Shown piece by piece: positions 16,104 through 23,844 of a DNA stretch of 42,323 nt. Every line of letters begins with the position of its first letter. Position 1 is the first letter of the stretch. Made by a program: the position numbers and the translations under genes. Source of the stretch: Planctomycetaceae bacterium (GTDB lineage Bacteria > Planctomycetota > Phycisphaerae > Phycisphaerales > SM1A02); contig JAJTGK010000005.1 of assembly GCA_021297815.1 (NCBI GenBank), positions 1-42,323 of the forward strand, in the 5' to 3' direction. Under the pieces are notes generated by a model that saw only the letters and a list, made by a program, of their open reading frames with translations, was not told the DNA's origin and did no database searches.

Positions 16104-18986
16104 TCAGCACGGTCCCCACGCGCCGAGAAGCGCGGCGAGGTCGGCGGCATCGGTGGTGCCGTTGCCGTCGAGGTCGGCGCCAGCCGTGTTCCACGCGCCG
16201 AGGAGCGCGGCGAGGTCGGCGGCGTCGATCGCGCCGTTGCCGTCGAGGTCGGCAGGGCACGGCGGGGCGCATTCGTCGGGAATGCCGTCGCTGTTCGCGT
16301 CGGGCGAGAGCCCGAGCGCGATGTCGCGTGCGTCGGGCGAGCCGTTCGCGTTGCAGTCCTGCGCGGCGACGAACTCGACGACATAGCTGATCGAGGTGTT
16401 GGCGTCGGGCTGGTCGTCCCAGGTCTGCACGGGTCCGCCGCTCGCGCTCCAGTAGCGCGCGCGCGTGCCGCTGTTGTTCGGTTCGCCTGGCGCCCATTCG
16501 GTGTAGCTCAGCGCCTCGGTGGTGATCCAGCGCCAGACGCCGCTCGACTTGTACAGGCCGATGAAGGGACCTTGTCCGCCCGACCACCCTGAAGGCGTCG
16601 ACGCGACGGCGCGCCACACGAAGGCGGCTTCGGCGGCGGAGTTCAGCGTGACCAGCCGCCCGCCGCGCTGCTGTGCCGCGGTGTACGCCGAGAGCCAGTT
16701 GAGCGGCGCCGCGGGCACGACGAGCTCGTAGGCGTTGCCGTTGCCGCCGCAGGCGGTGGTCCACCAGGCGATGACGAGGTCGGCGCGCGAGGAGCAGCCG
16801 TCGATCAGGCCGTCGCCGTTCGTGTCGGTGGCGACTCCATCGGCCACGGCGCAGTGGTCCGCGCCGGGCTCGCTGCAGCCCCACGACGCGCGCCACGGGA
16901 ACGCGCCGCACGCCGCACACGAGGTCGTCGTGCTGTTTCCGCCGAGCGATTGATACGCGCCCGAGAGGTTCTGCGGGGTCGACCCGCAGAGCGTCGACTG
17001 GCCGACCTGCGCGGCGATGCCGCCCTCGAAGCGCGCGCCGCCGCCGCTCGAGGTCGCGGTGCACTGGTACGCGGTGCTGTCGAGCAGCTTCACGCTGCCC
17101 GAGCCCGTGGCAAGCGCGCCGCCGCCCGAGCCCGCGGTCGCGGTGCAGCGGAAGAAGTCGCAGCGCGTGAAGGTGGCGTTTCCTCCCTGCACGCTGGCGC
17201 CGCCGCCCGTGGGCGCCGTCGTACGGTCGAAGAAGCAGTCGGTCACGCCCGTCGTGGTGCTCTTGAGCGCAAGGGCGCCGCCGCGGGTGGTGGCGGCGGT
17301 GCGGATGAAACGGCAGTTCGAGATCGACGCCGACGCGGTGTCGACGAGAATCGCCGCACCCTCGGCGGCCGACGCGTCGTGGATCGTGAAGCCCGACACG
17401 ACCGCACCGTTCGCGCTCGCGCCCACGATGGTCACGCCGCGCGCGGCGTTCGCATCGATGAAGGTCGCGTCGGGGCCCGCAAGCGCGCGGAGCCGAATGG
17501 GCTTCCCCTTGAAGTCGACCGCGCCGTAGCGGCCGGGCCCCACATCGATGTCGGCACCAAGCACGGGGTCGGCGGTGTCGACGGCCGACTGCAGGCTCTG
17601 GGTCAGCGCCGCGCAGCCGCGGCCGACCTCGATGCGCGTGCTCGTGGTCACGGTCACGCGCACTTCGGCCGAGTCGGTGAGGCCGCCCGCGTCGCCGAGC
17701 GTGTAGGTGAAGGTGTCCTGCCCGAAGAAGCCTGCGGGCGGCGTGTAGCGCAGCCGCGCGGTGGCGCCCGAGCCGTCGAGGGCGATGGTGCCACCGCGCG
17801 AGGAAACCGCAGAGAACGACGCGATCGCGAGCGGCTCGCACGAGTAGTCGGTGTCGTTGGCCAGCACATCGACGAGGGCTCCCGTCGAACCCGCGGGCAC
17901 CGAGGCGAGGTCGAGCTGCGCGTCGGGCGGGATCGGGTTCTCCGCCGCCACATCGACCGCGAGGCAGCCGACGCCGTTGCGGTGGTTCGTCATGATCGTC
18001 TTGTCGTTCGGGCCCATGAGCAGGCACCCGCCGCACATGGTGTCGCACGGCTCGTCGGCGCAGTGGGGCGCGCCGAAGTTGTGGCCGACCTCGTGGCACA
18101 TCACATTCGCATCGGCGAAACGGGTCATGCCCACGCCGTACGAGTTGCACACCACGCCGACCCAGGCCACGCCCGCGATGCCGTCGGAGTAGCCCGTTCC
18201 GCTGAACATGTGCACGAGGTCGCGCTCGTACTGCGTCGTTCCCGTCCATTCGACGCGCGCGCGGTCGAGTACGGCGCCCGCCGCGGTCAGGCCTGCGTAG
18301 GGGTCGGTGGCGGGGTCGGTGCGCACGATGATCGCGCTGGTCGCGAAGCTGACGCCCACATGCTTCTCGTAGACCGCGTCGACGGTGTTCATCGTCTGCA
18401 CGATCGCGGCCGTCGTGTTCGCGGGCGCGGGGCCGTAGGTCGAGAAGAAGAGGAAGTCGCTGTCGACGAGGAACACGCACTCGCGCCTGCAGCCGCCGCC
18501 GAGCGAGGCGACGCCTTCGGGCACAAGTCCGCCGTTCGCCTCTTCCCCTGGGAACGAACCGCCATCACCATCGCCGACGCCGCATCCGAACGGCACGCGG
18601 TCGACCTCGCGTGCGACGAGGACGGGCGCCGCACGCGGGGAGAACAGCGGAGCGGCAGGGGTCTCGGCGATGCGGAACAGCGTGCCGTCGGCATGGCGCA
18701 CGATTTCACCGCGGAGCATGCCGCCACACAGCGTGCCGCAGAAGGTGAGGTCTCCCACCGCGCCGCGCACGGCCTGCACGCCGAGCTTGCGCACGGTGGT
18801 GCGCTCGACGCCGCGCGCCCCGCGGACCTCGACCGCCGCGTCGGCGAAGCCCTGCTCGGGCGCGAGGTCGAAGCGAACCGTCCCGCCGTCGACGGCCACC
18901 ACGATGGCGCCGGGCATCGCCTCGCGCGAAGGTGTCGACGGCGCGATGAGGAACGACGCGATCAGGGCGGCGGAGAGCGCGGACAT
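16104..18986 (-). CDS. Secreted reprolysin-like metalloprotease with beta-helix, C-type lectin and dockerin-like parts
   Basis: A 960-residue mosaic. A signal peptide (MSALSAALIASFLIAPS) and propeptide-like region come first. A metzincin domain follows, with zinc site HEVGHNFGAPH (His298, Glu299, His302, His308) and a likely Met-turn in CLLMGP. Next is a cadherin/Ig-like module (VDVLANDTDYSC, then TFTYTLGD; about 370-455). A right-handed beta-helix region (about 460-690) is rich in alternating Gly/Ala/Thr and Cys. A C-type lectin-like domain (about 745-880, with WLSAYTAAQQRGGRLVTL and EWAPGEPNN) precedes a Cys/Asn calcium segment. Two dockerin-like loops end the protein in LLGAWGPC. It is probably an extracellular protease that binds carbohydrate or a surface. 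The start ATG at 18986 lacks a clear ribosome site; the signal peptide supports it. Confidence 0.85.
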   Translation of the reverse strand: MSALSAALIASFLIAPSTPSREAMPGAIVVAVDGGTVRFDLAPEQGFADAAVEVRGARGVERTTVRKLGVQAVRGAVGDLTFCGTLCGGMLRGEIVRHADGTLFRIAETPAAPLFSPRAAPVLVAREVDRVPFGCGVGDGDGGSFPGEEANGGLVPEGVASLGGGCRRECVFLVDSDFLFFSTYGPAPANTTAAIVQTMNTVDAVYEKHVGVSFATSAIIVRTDPATDPYAGLTAAGAVLDRARVEWTGTTQYERDLVHMFSGTGYSDGIAGVAWVGVVCNSYGVGMTRFADANVMCHEVGHNFGAPHCADEPCDTMCGGCLLMGPNDKTIMTNHRNGVGCLAVDVAAENPIPPDAQLDLASVPAGSTGALVDVLANDTDYSCEPLAIASFSAVSSRGGTIALDGSGATARLRYTPPAGFFGQDTFTYTLGDAGGLTDSAEVRVTVTTSTRIEVGRGCAALTQSLQSAVDTADPVLGADIDVGPGRYGAVDFKGKPIRLRALAGPDATFIDANAARGVTIVGASANGAVVSGFTIHDASAAEGAAILVDTASASISNCRFIRTAATTRGGALALKSTTTGVTDCFFDRTTAPTGGGASVQGGNATFTRCDFFRCTATAGSGGGALATGSGSVKLLDSTAYQCTATSSGGGARFEGGIAAQVGQSTLCGSTPQNLSGAYQSLGGNSTTTSCAACGAFPWRASWGCSEPGADHCAVADGVATDTNGDGLIDGCSSRADLVIAWWTTACGGNGNAYELVVPAAPLNWLSAYTAAQQRGGRLVTLNSAAEAAFVWRAVASTPSGWSGGQGPFIGLYKSSGVWRWITTEALSYTEWAPGEPNNSGTRARYWSASGGPVQTWDDQPDANTSISYVVEFVAAQDCNANGSPDARDIALGLSPDANSDGIPDECAPPCPADLDGNGAIDAADLAALLGAWNTAGADLDGNGTTDAADLAALLGAWGPC

Positions 18987-19081
18987 GACGCTTCATCATG
19001 ACCGTTCTCTCGCGTCCGGGTAGGGGTTCCTTCGGGAACGGCGGCGAATCCATGCGTCCGCATCGCGCTTGGGAGGGCCTC

Positions 19082-19120
19082 GGAAAAGGAAACAGGCCCG
19101 CGGCGTGTGCCGCGGGCCTG
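19082..19120 (-). terminator. Terminator of the cohesin-like repeat protein gene
   Basis: A perfect 12-bp stem (19093-19104 with 19109-19120) has a 4-base loop. Read on the minus strand it is followed by the U-rich stretch TTTCCTTTTCC. It lies 25 bases after the stop of the 839-residue gene. Confidence 0.85.
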
Positions 19121-19144
19121 GAAGAAGCGAACCTGAAACTCCGA

Positions 19145-21664
19145 TCACCAGGCGCGGTTGCCGACCGCGTCGGCGTCATCGGCTTCCTGCATCTCGGGCT
19201 GCTCGCCCGACATCAGGAGCGCGATGTCCTCGCTGTCGACCCAGCGGTCGCCGTTGAGGTCGGCCACGGCGAGGTCGCCCATGCCGAGGCGGCGGAGTTC
19301 CTTCACATGGATGCGGGTGAGCGGAGCGTTGCCGTTGAAGCTCGAGCCGCACACCTCACCCATCTGGAGGAAGTTGATGCCGATGGACGCGTAGTCGAAG
19401 TTGTTCACGAAGCCGTCGCGGTTGTAGTTGCTGCGGCTGGCGGGCGTCTTGCCCGGGCCGCGGTCGGCGACGAACGCACCGAAGTCGAGGATGTCGACCA
19501 GGTCGTCGTCGTTCGAATCACCCGCGATGAGCTCGTACACGCCTGCGGTGGCGTACTTCGTGCCCGACACCGAGACAGCCTGGACATCGGTCAGCGTGTG
19601 CGCCGCGTCCTTGATGCCCATGCAGGTGTAGCCCGCACGGACGGGGACCTGGATGTCGAGGATCGCGCCGTTGTTGCCCGCGAAGGACACCGTGGCGTTG
19701 ACCACATCACCCGTGCTCAGGCTGACGCGCATGACCTGGTTGAACGCGATCGACGGGTTGATGGTCGCGACGAGGTTCACATCCGCCGTAGCCAGCTGGT
19801 GGTTCTGGACGGTGTAGGTGATGGTCGTCGTCGCGATGTTGCCCGCCTCGTCGGTGCTGGTCCAGTTCACCGTGTTCACGCCGACGGGGAAGTGCGACGG
19901 CCAGATGGTGGGCGTCGAGCTGTCCGAGAGCGTGATCGTGCGGATGACAGGGACCGAGCTGCAGGTGTTGGCCGCGGTCACGGTGGGCTCGACGAACGCC
20001 GCGCCAGCCGTGGTGCCCGCGTCGGCGGCGACATTGAAGTCGCTGCCAGGCTCACCCGTGAGCTCGAGGTTGGTGAGCGAACCGATGCGCACGAAGTTCG
20101 TGCCCGTGAAGGCGATCGGCTGCGGGATCGCGTCCGCCGTGGTGAGGCGGTTCGTGAAGCCCGAGGTCGAGAGCCAGACCGCGTTGTCCTCAGGGCAGAA
20201 CGGTGCGATCGCACGGAAGCGCAGGCGTGCCGCGTTGCCCGTCTTCACGCCCACGCCGTCGCCATCGATGTCGACGCCCGTGGCGAAGGTCACCGAGTTC
20301 GAGGTCTGGGTCATGAAGATCTGCGTCGGCATATCCGAGCCGCCGTAGTTCGGCTCGCCGTCGCCATCGGGGTCGGCCACGAAGGCGAGCTTCGACGAGT
20401 CGTAGAAGACGCGGACCTGGGCGCCGACCGCGAACTGCGGCAGGCCGCTCACATCCACATTCACCACGAACACGGTGTTGGTGGGCACCACCGACTCGGT
20501 GCGCAGCACGAGGAGCGAGGTGTTGAGCACCGCGGCCTGCTGCGTGGGCGTCATGCCCGTCGAGTCGATCGTCGGAACCGCGGTCGTCGAGACATTGCCC
20601 ATGATCTGGGCGATCTGTTCAGGGGTCAGGTCGGCCGTGATCGTGAACGAACCGTTGATCTGATCGATCGCGGCGGGCGCGTTGCCGAGGGCCGCGAGCT
20701 GGTCAGGGTTCATGCTCGTCGCGTTCACCATGGCCTCGCCGCTCACCGTGGCGTTGAGCAGGGTCTCGAGCTGCGACGAGTTCTGCGCCGAGGAGAGCGA
20801 GAGGTTGTAGATGTCGAACACCGCGGCCTGGTTGGCCGTGGTTCCCGCGCCCGCGACCGCCGAGGCGAGCGAGGTGAGCTGGGTGTTCGACATGCCCTGC
20901 GCGTCGACGGTCACCGAAGTGCCGCCCACGAACGAGGAGCCGCCCGAGAGGTCGACCCTGCTGAGCAGGTTCGTGATCTGCGTCGAGCTCAGGCCCGCGT
21001 TGATCTGGACAGCGCCCGTGATGCCGTTCGCACGGATCTTGAGGTAGTTGTCCGCAAGCACCGCGAGCTGGTTGCCCGTGGCCGAGCTCATGCCCGTCGC
21101 GTCGGCGGCGGCGCTGGCCACATCCGACTTGCCGAGCAGGTTGGTGAGCTGGCTGGCGTCCTGCGCCGAGGTCAGCGCGTAGTTGAAGGCCGAGTCGACC
21201 TTGGTGATGTTCGCGGCGAGAGCGTCCACGCGCGCCTGGTCCCAACCGGTCGCGTTGACATTGACGATGGCGTCCACACAGGTGCGCGAGAGCAGCTGCC
21301 CGAGGTTGGCAGCGGTCACAGTGGTGCCCGACAGCGTCATGGTCCCGAAGACGCCGTTGGTGTCCACTGCTTCGAAGTTCGCGCCGAGCGTGTTGAGCTG
21401 CGACTGCGACATGCTGGTCGCGTTCGCGGTCACGAGCACGCCGCATGTCGGGCAGCCTGGATCAGGCTCGCTGAGCGCGTTGCCGAACGCCACGAAGAAC
21501 TGCGTCGTCGTGTTGGTGTTCGTGAGGTGGTTCGCTCCCGCCGTGCAGTTCGCATCGGCGAATGCGGGCATCGTGGCCGCATAGGTTGCGAAGGCCGCGA
21601 TCGACATCGTCGAAGCGGCGACAGCGCGGAGCTTCCCCAGGACACTCGTATTTGCAAACGACAT
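19145..21664 (-). CDS. Large secreted protein with tandem repeats, cohesin-like domain, HYR domain and dockerin-like loops
   Basis: An 839-residue protein. A signal peptide (to about 36) is followed by five to six tandem repeats of about 50-60 residues (79-395) with the core N-A-T-(G/S)-M-S-x-x-Q-L-x-x-L. Next is a cohesin-like beta domain (about 395-530: VFVVNVDVSGLP, QVRVFYDSSKLAFVAD, GNAARLRFRAIA). An HYR-type domain follows (about 560-622: ITLSDSSTPTIWP, WTSTDEAGN), then a further beta module and dockerin-like calcium loops (DSNDDDLVDILDFGAF, NYNRDGFVNNFDYASIG, DLNGDRWVDSEDIALL). The start at 21664 is set by GAGGAG 7 bases upstream on the coding strand; the frame is open to 21958 without such support. 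It is likely an envelope or extracellular structural protein. Holding both cohesin-like and dockerin-like parts is notable. Confidence 0.82.
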   Translation of the reverse strand: MSFANTSVLGKLRAVAASTMSIAAFATYAATMPAFADANCTAGANHLTNTNTTTQFFVAFGNALSEPDPGCPTCGVLVTANATSMSQSQLNTLGANFEAVDTNGVFGTMTLSGTTVTAANLGQLLSRTCVDAIVNVNATGWDQARVDALAANITKVDSAFNYALTSAQDASQLTNLLGKSDVASAAADATGMSSATGNQLAVLADNYLKIRANGITGAVQINAGLSSTQITNLLSRVDLSGGSSFVGGTSVTVDAQGMSNTQLTSLASAVAGAGTTANQAAVFDIYNLSLSSAQNSSQLETLLNATVSGEAMVNATSMNPDQLAALGNAPAAIDQINGSFTITADLTPEQIAQIMGNVSTTAVPTIDSTGMTPTQQAAVLNTSLLVLRTESVVPTNTVFVVNVDVSGLPQFAVGAQVRVFYDSSKLAFVADPDGDGEPNYGGSDMPTQIFMTQTSNSVTFATGVDIDGDGVGVKTGNAARLRFRAIAPFCPEDNAVWLSTSGFTNRLTTADAIPQPIAFTGTNFVRIGSLTNLELTGEPGSDFNVAADAGTTAGAAFVEPTVTAANTCSSVPVIRTITLSDSSTPTIWPSHFPVGVNTVNWTSTDEAGNIATTTITYTVQNHQLATADVNLVATINPSIAFNQVMRVSLSTGDVVNATVSFAGNNGAILDIQVPVRAGYTCMGIKDAAHTLTDVQAVSVSGTKYATAGVYELIAGDSNDDDLVDILDFGAFVADRGPGKTPASRSNYNRDGFVNNFDYASIGINFLQMGEVCGSSFNGNAPLTRIHVKELRRLGMGDLAVADLNGDRWVDSEDIALLMSGEQPEMQEADDADAVGNRAW
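20480..21430 (-). repeat. Tandem repeats of about 50-60 residues within the cohesin-like protein
   Basis: Five full units and one partial unit, each starting near an Asn/Asp-Ala-Thr-Gly/Ser-Met box and holding a Q-L-x-x-L helix-like segment and a second L-S-S-x-Q-x-x-x-L-L segment. The units are clearly diverged at the DNA level, so this is an old duplication. Similar units occur in large adhesin-like proteins of other bacteria, from memory of the family. Confidence 0.7.
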
Positions 21665-22208
21665 GACGCTCTCCTCGGAAACAGTCCCGACCGTCACGCT
21701 GCGTGAAAGCAGAGTTTGGGACCCGTGACGGACCGAAAATGAACTCTCGACCGCTCCAGGGACGTCTGGAGCGGCCTCTGAAGGTCGATCAGAAACTGCC
21801 CTCAGGCAAACCGCAGGGCCGATTCGGGGCGAAAACGCGTGACAAAGTTGTGGAGTGATCGGAACCTGCCTGCGCGGTCGATCGGCGAGAGGCGACGATC
21901 GCGCGGGCAGGTGTGTCGAATAATCGTGTCTCCGAAGCGCGCGTGGTATCGGTCGCATCGATGCGTCGCGCGGTTCGATCGACGATGAGTATGAGGTCGG
22001 CCCCGCGAATGATTTGGCGAAACGTGCCGTTCGGAAGGTTTCGTTCTCCGATAACTCGGCGCGCGCAGCAGAGCGAGTCCTGCGATCGATGCGATCTGTG
22101 ACGGCTTCGCGGGTTTCGATGCGTCGCGAATGCGCCGCGCCGGTTTGCGCGGCGCCGAAGACGGGCGCAGAATCCGTTGCTTCGACCGCCTAGACAAAGA
22201 GGAGAACG
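21665..22208. other. Divergent intergenic region with several inverted repeats, no gene seen
   Basis: These 544 bases separate the divergent genes at 21664 (minus) and 22209 (plus). They hold a 9-bp hairpin at 21751-21774, an imperfect longer one at 21864-21912, a 12-bp palindrome CGCATCGATGCG at 21954-21965, and a perfect 9-bp hairpin at 22132-22155. A 13-base direct repeat TCGATGCGTCGCG stands at 21958-21970 and 22116-22128. The only two ACGT tetranucleotides I found in the window lie here (21762 and 22022). Short open frames exist but carry no recognisable protein. It probably contains both promoters and regulator sites. Confidence 0.6.
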
Positions 22209-23321
22209 ATGAGGGGATCGCCTCGACGCTTCATGACGCTGCTTGTGCCCGCGATGGCGGGTGCGTGGTGGGTCGCGTCGCATGCGGCGGCCGCGCCGAG
22301 CGCGGACCTTCGCGTTCCGCCGATCTACCCGCGTGATCTCGCGCTGATCGACCGCGCGCTGTTCCTCGACGACGCGCAGCGGCCGATCATCGAGGCGCTC
22401 GTGCTCGAGCTCGAGGGGGCGCCCATCGGCGACCGCGACGCCTCGGAGCGTTTCGTCGAGGCGCTGCAGGCCGTGCTCGAGCCCGCGCAGGTCGCCAAGA
22501 TTCCCGCGATGTGCGATGCGATCCGTATCGAGCGCCTCGAGGCAGGGGCGTCGGTCGCGGGTGAGAACATCGAGGTCGCACGCGTGCTGGCCATCTCGGT
22601 CGGCGAGGTCGAGGCCCCGAAGGTCGTCGGATTGCTGGCCGAGTACGGCCGTGCGCTCGACCCGCTGCTCGATGCGAGGCCTGCGGGCGACCCGCGGCCC
22701 GCCGAGACCGCGGCGTCGCTGGCGGTGCGGCTCCGTATCCGCGACCTCAACGACGCAACCGTGGCCGAGGTCGCTGCGGCGTTGCCCGCCGACAAGGCGA
22801 AGCGCTTCGTCGACCGCGCGCTGGCGCTTGGTTATCCGACCGCGGTCGGCTCGACCGACGGCGTCGACCTGCTCGAGGCGCTCATGAAGGATGTGTCGGT
22901 GTCCGAGCTCGCCGAGTTGCATGACTCGGCTTTGACGAAGGCCTCGACGGTACGCGCCCGCTGCGTGGCCGCGATTCGCCAGCGCGACGCCGCGCTGTTC
23001 GCAAGCGATGCCGTGCGCTCCGCCGCGCGGGCCGCGATCGAGTCGGCCGAGAAGGAACTCGAGCAGTTCGACCGCTGGCTCTACCCCGCGATCATGGCGG
23101 CTGTGCCCGCGCAGCAGCTGGCGGCGACCGCGGCAGGCCAGTCGATCGTGGCGCGCGCGCAGTTCGACGCGCAGGTTTCGGCCGTGCGCTGGGGCGACCA
23201 GGAGGCCACGCTGCGCGAGTTCGACGCCGACCGCGACGGCGACCTCAACGGCGAAGAGGCCTCGCGGATGATGGCCGCGTTCTCGAAGAGCGTGGGCAAG
23301 CGCCCGCGCTGGCGGCTCTGA
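22209..23321 (+). CDS. Exported helical protein of unknown function with C-terminal EF-hand
   Basis: A 370-residue protein that I do not recognise. The ATG at 22209 has AGAGGAG 5 bases upstream. A signal peptide (about 1-29, ending in HAAAAPSA) leads into an Ala/Glu/Leu/Val-rich, mostly helical body with no catalytic motif. Near the C-terminus stands a single EF-hand loop, DADRDGDLNGEE (about 343-354), followed by a basic end (GKRPRWRL). It may bind calcium and sense or scaffold something in the periplasm. The gene is convergent with the zinc-ribbon gene, with only 9 bases between their stops. A hypothetical family member would be expected in related planctomycetes. Confidence 0.8.
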   Translation: MRGSPRRFMTLLVPAMAGAWWVASHAAAAPSADLRVPPIYPRDLALIDRALFLDDAQRPIIEALVLELEGAPIGDRDASERFVEALQAVLEPAQVAKIPAMCDAIRIERLEAGASVAGENIEVARVLAISVGEVEAPKVVGLLAEYGRALDPLLDARPAGDPRPAETAASLAVRLRIRDLNDATVAEVAAALPADKAKRFVDRALALGYPTAVGSTDGVDLLEALMKDVSVSELAELHDSALTKASTVRARCVAAIRQRDAALFASDAVRSAARAAIESAEKELEQFDRWLYPAIMAAVPAQQLAATAAGQSIVARAQFDAQVSAVRWGDQEATLREFDADRDGDLNGEEASRMMAAFSKSVGKRPRWRL

Positions 23322-23330
23322 CGACCGCGC

Positions 23331-23648
23331 TCAGCGGCCGAACAGCCGGCCGAGCACGCCCGTGCCGTGCTTCTCGTGCTTGATGAGCATTTCGAGCTCA
23401 CCCGCATCGAAGTAGATGCCGCCGCACGAGCCGCACTGGTCGACCATCACATTCTCGAACTGCTTCTCGGCCATCTTGCCGCCGCACTTCGGGCAGCACA
23501 TCCAGTGCGAGGCCTTGGCGGCGCCCGCCTCGGTGGCCTTGCGCTTGGCGTCGAGGTCGGCGCGAAGCCTGGCGAGCTGCTCGAGCTCCTGCTTCTTGAA
23601 AGCGGCCTCTTCGTGGTTGTAGCCGGAGGGTTCGGTCATCGCGCTCAT
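23331..23648 (-). CDS. Small zinc-ribbon (TFIIB-like) protein
   Basis: A 105-residue protein. The N-terminal half is a charged coiled-coil-like helix (EEAAFKKQELEQLARLRADL). The C-terminal half is a TFIIB-type zinc ribbon with CCPKCGGKM and a second knuckle CGSCGG, then IYFDAGELEML, as in the bacterial zf-TFIIB family. Function is unknown; such proteins are small soluble zinc binders. ATG 23648 begins a natural N-terminus; ATG 23639 three codons later is an alternative. Longer upstream frames have no similarity and overlap the neighbouring promoter. Confidence 0.8.
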   Translation of the reverse strand: MSAMTEPSGYNHEEAAFKKQELEQLARLRADLDAKRKATEAGAAKASHWMCCPKCGGKMAEKQFENVMVDQCGSCGGIYFDAGELEMLIKHEKHGTGVLGRLFGR

Positions 23649-23844
23649 GGGGTGCCTTCGTTCTGGTGGCGGGAATGCCCGCGGGGGCAGGAGGATAGCG
23701 TCAGGCGGTACGCGCTGCCGTTGGGCATTTGCCCGAGAACCAACGGCGCTGCGCTTGCCCGAGATCCGTGCGGCAGTACCTTTCGTGTGCGAGGTCGCTC
23801 GGCGCCGCTTGGGTCGCGCCGCAGCCTCGCGTGCGAGGCCGCCC

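Noticed and set aside
16854-21706. Plus-strand open frames of about 715 and 900 codons opposite the two large secreted proteins
   Set aside because: Low-complexity Arg/Val/Gly translations without motifs. The minus-strand frames carry signal peptides, domains and ribosome sites.
21789-22922. Minus-strand 377-codon frame over the divergent intergenic region
   Set aside because: It overlaps the EF-hand gene in antisense. The part inside the intergenic region lacks a start signal and any motif.
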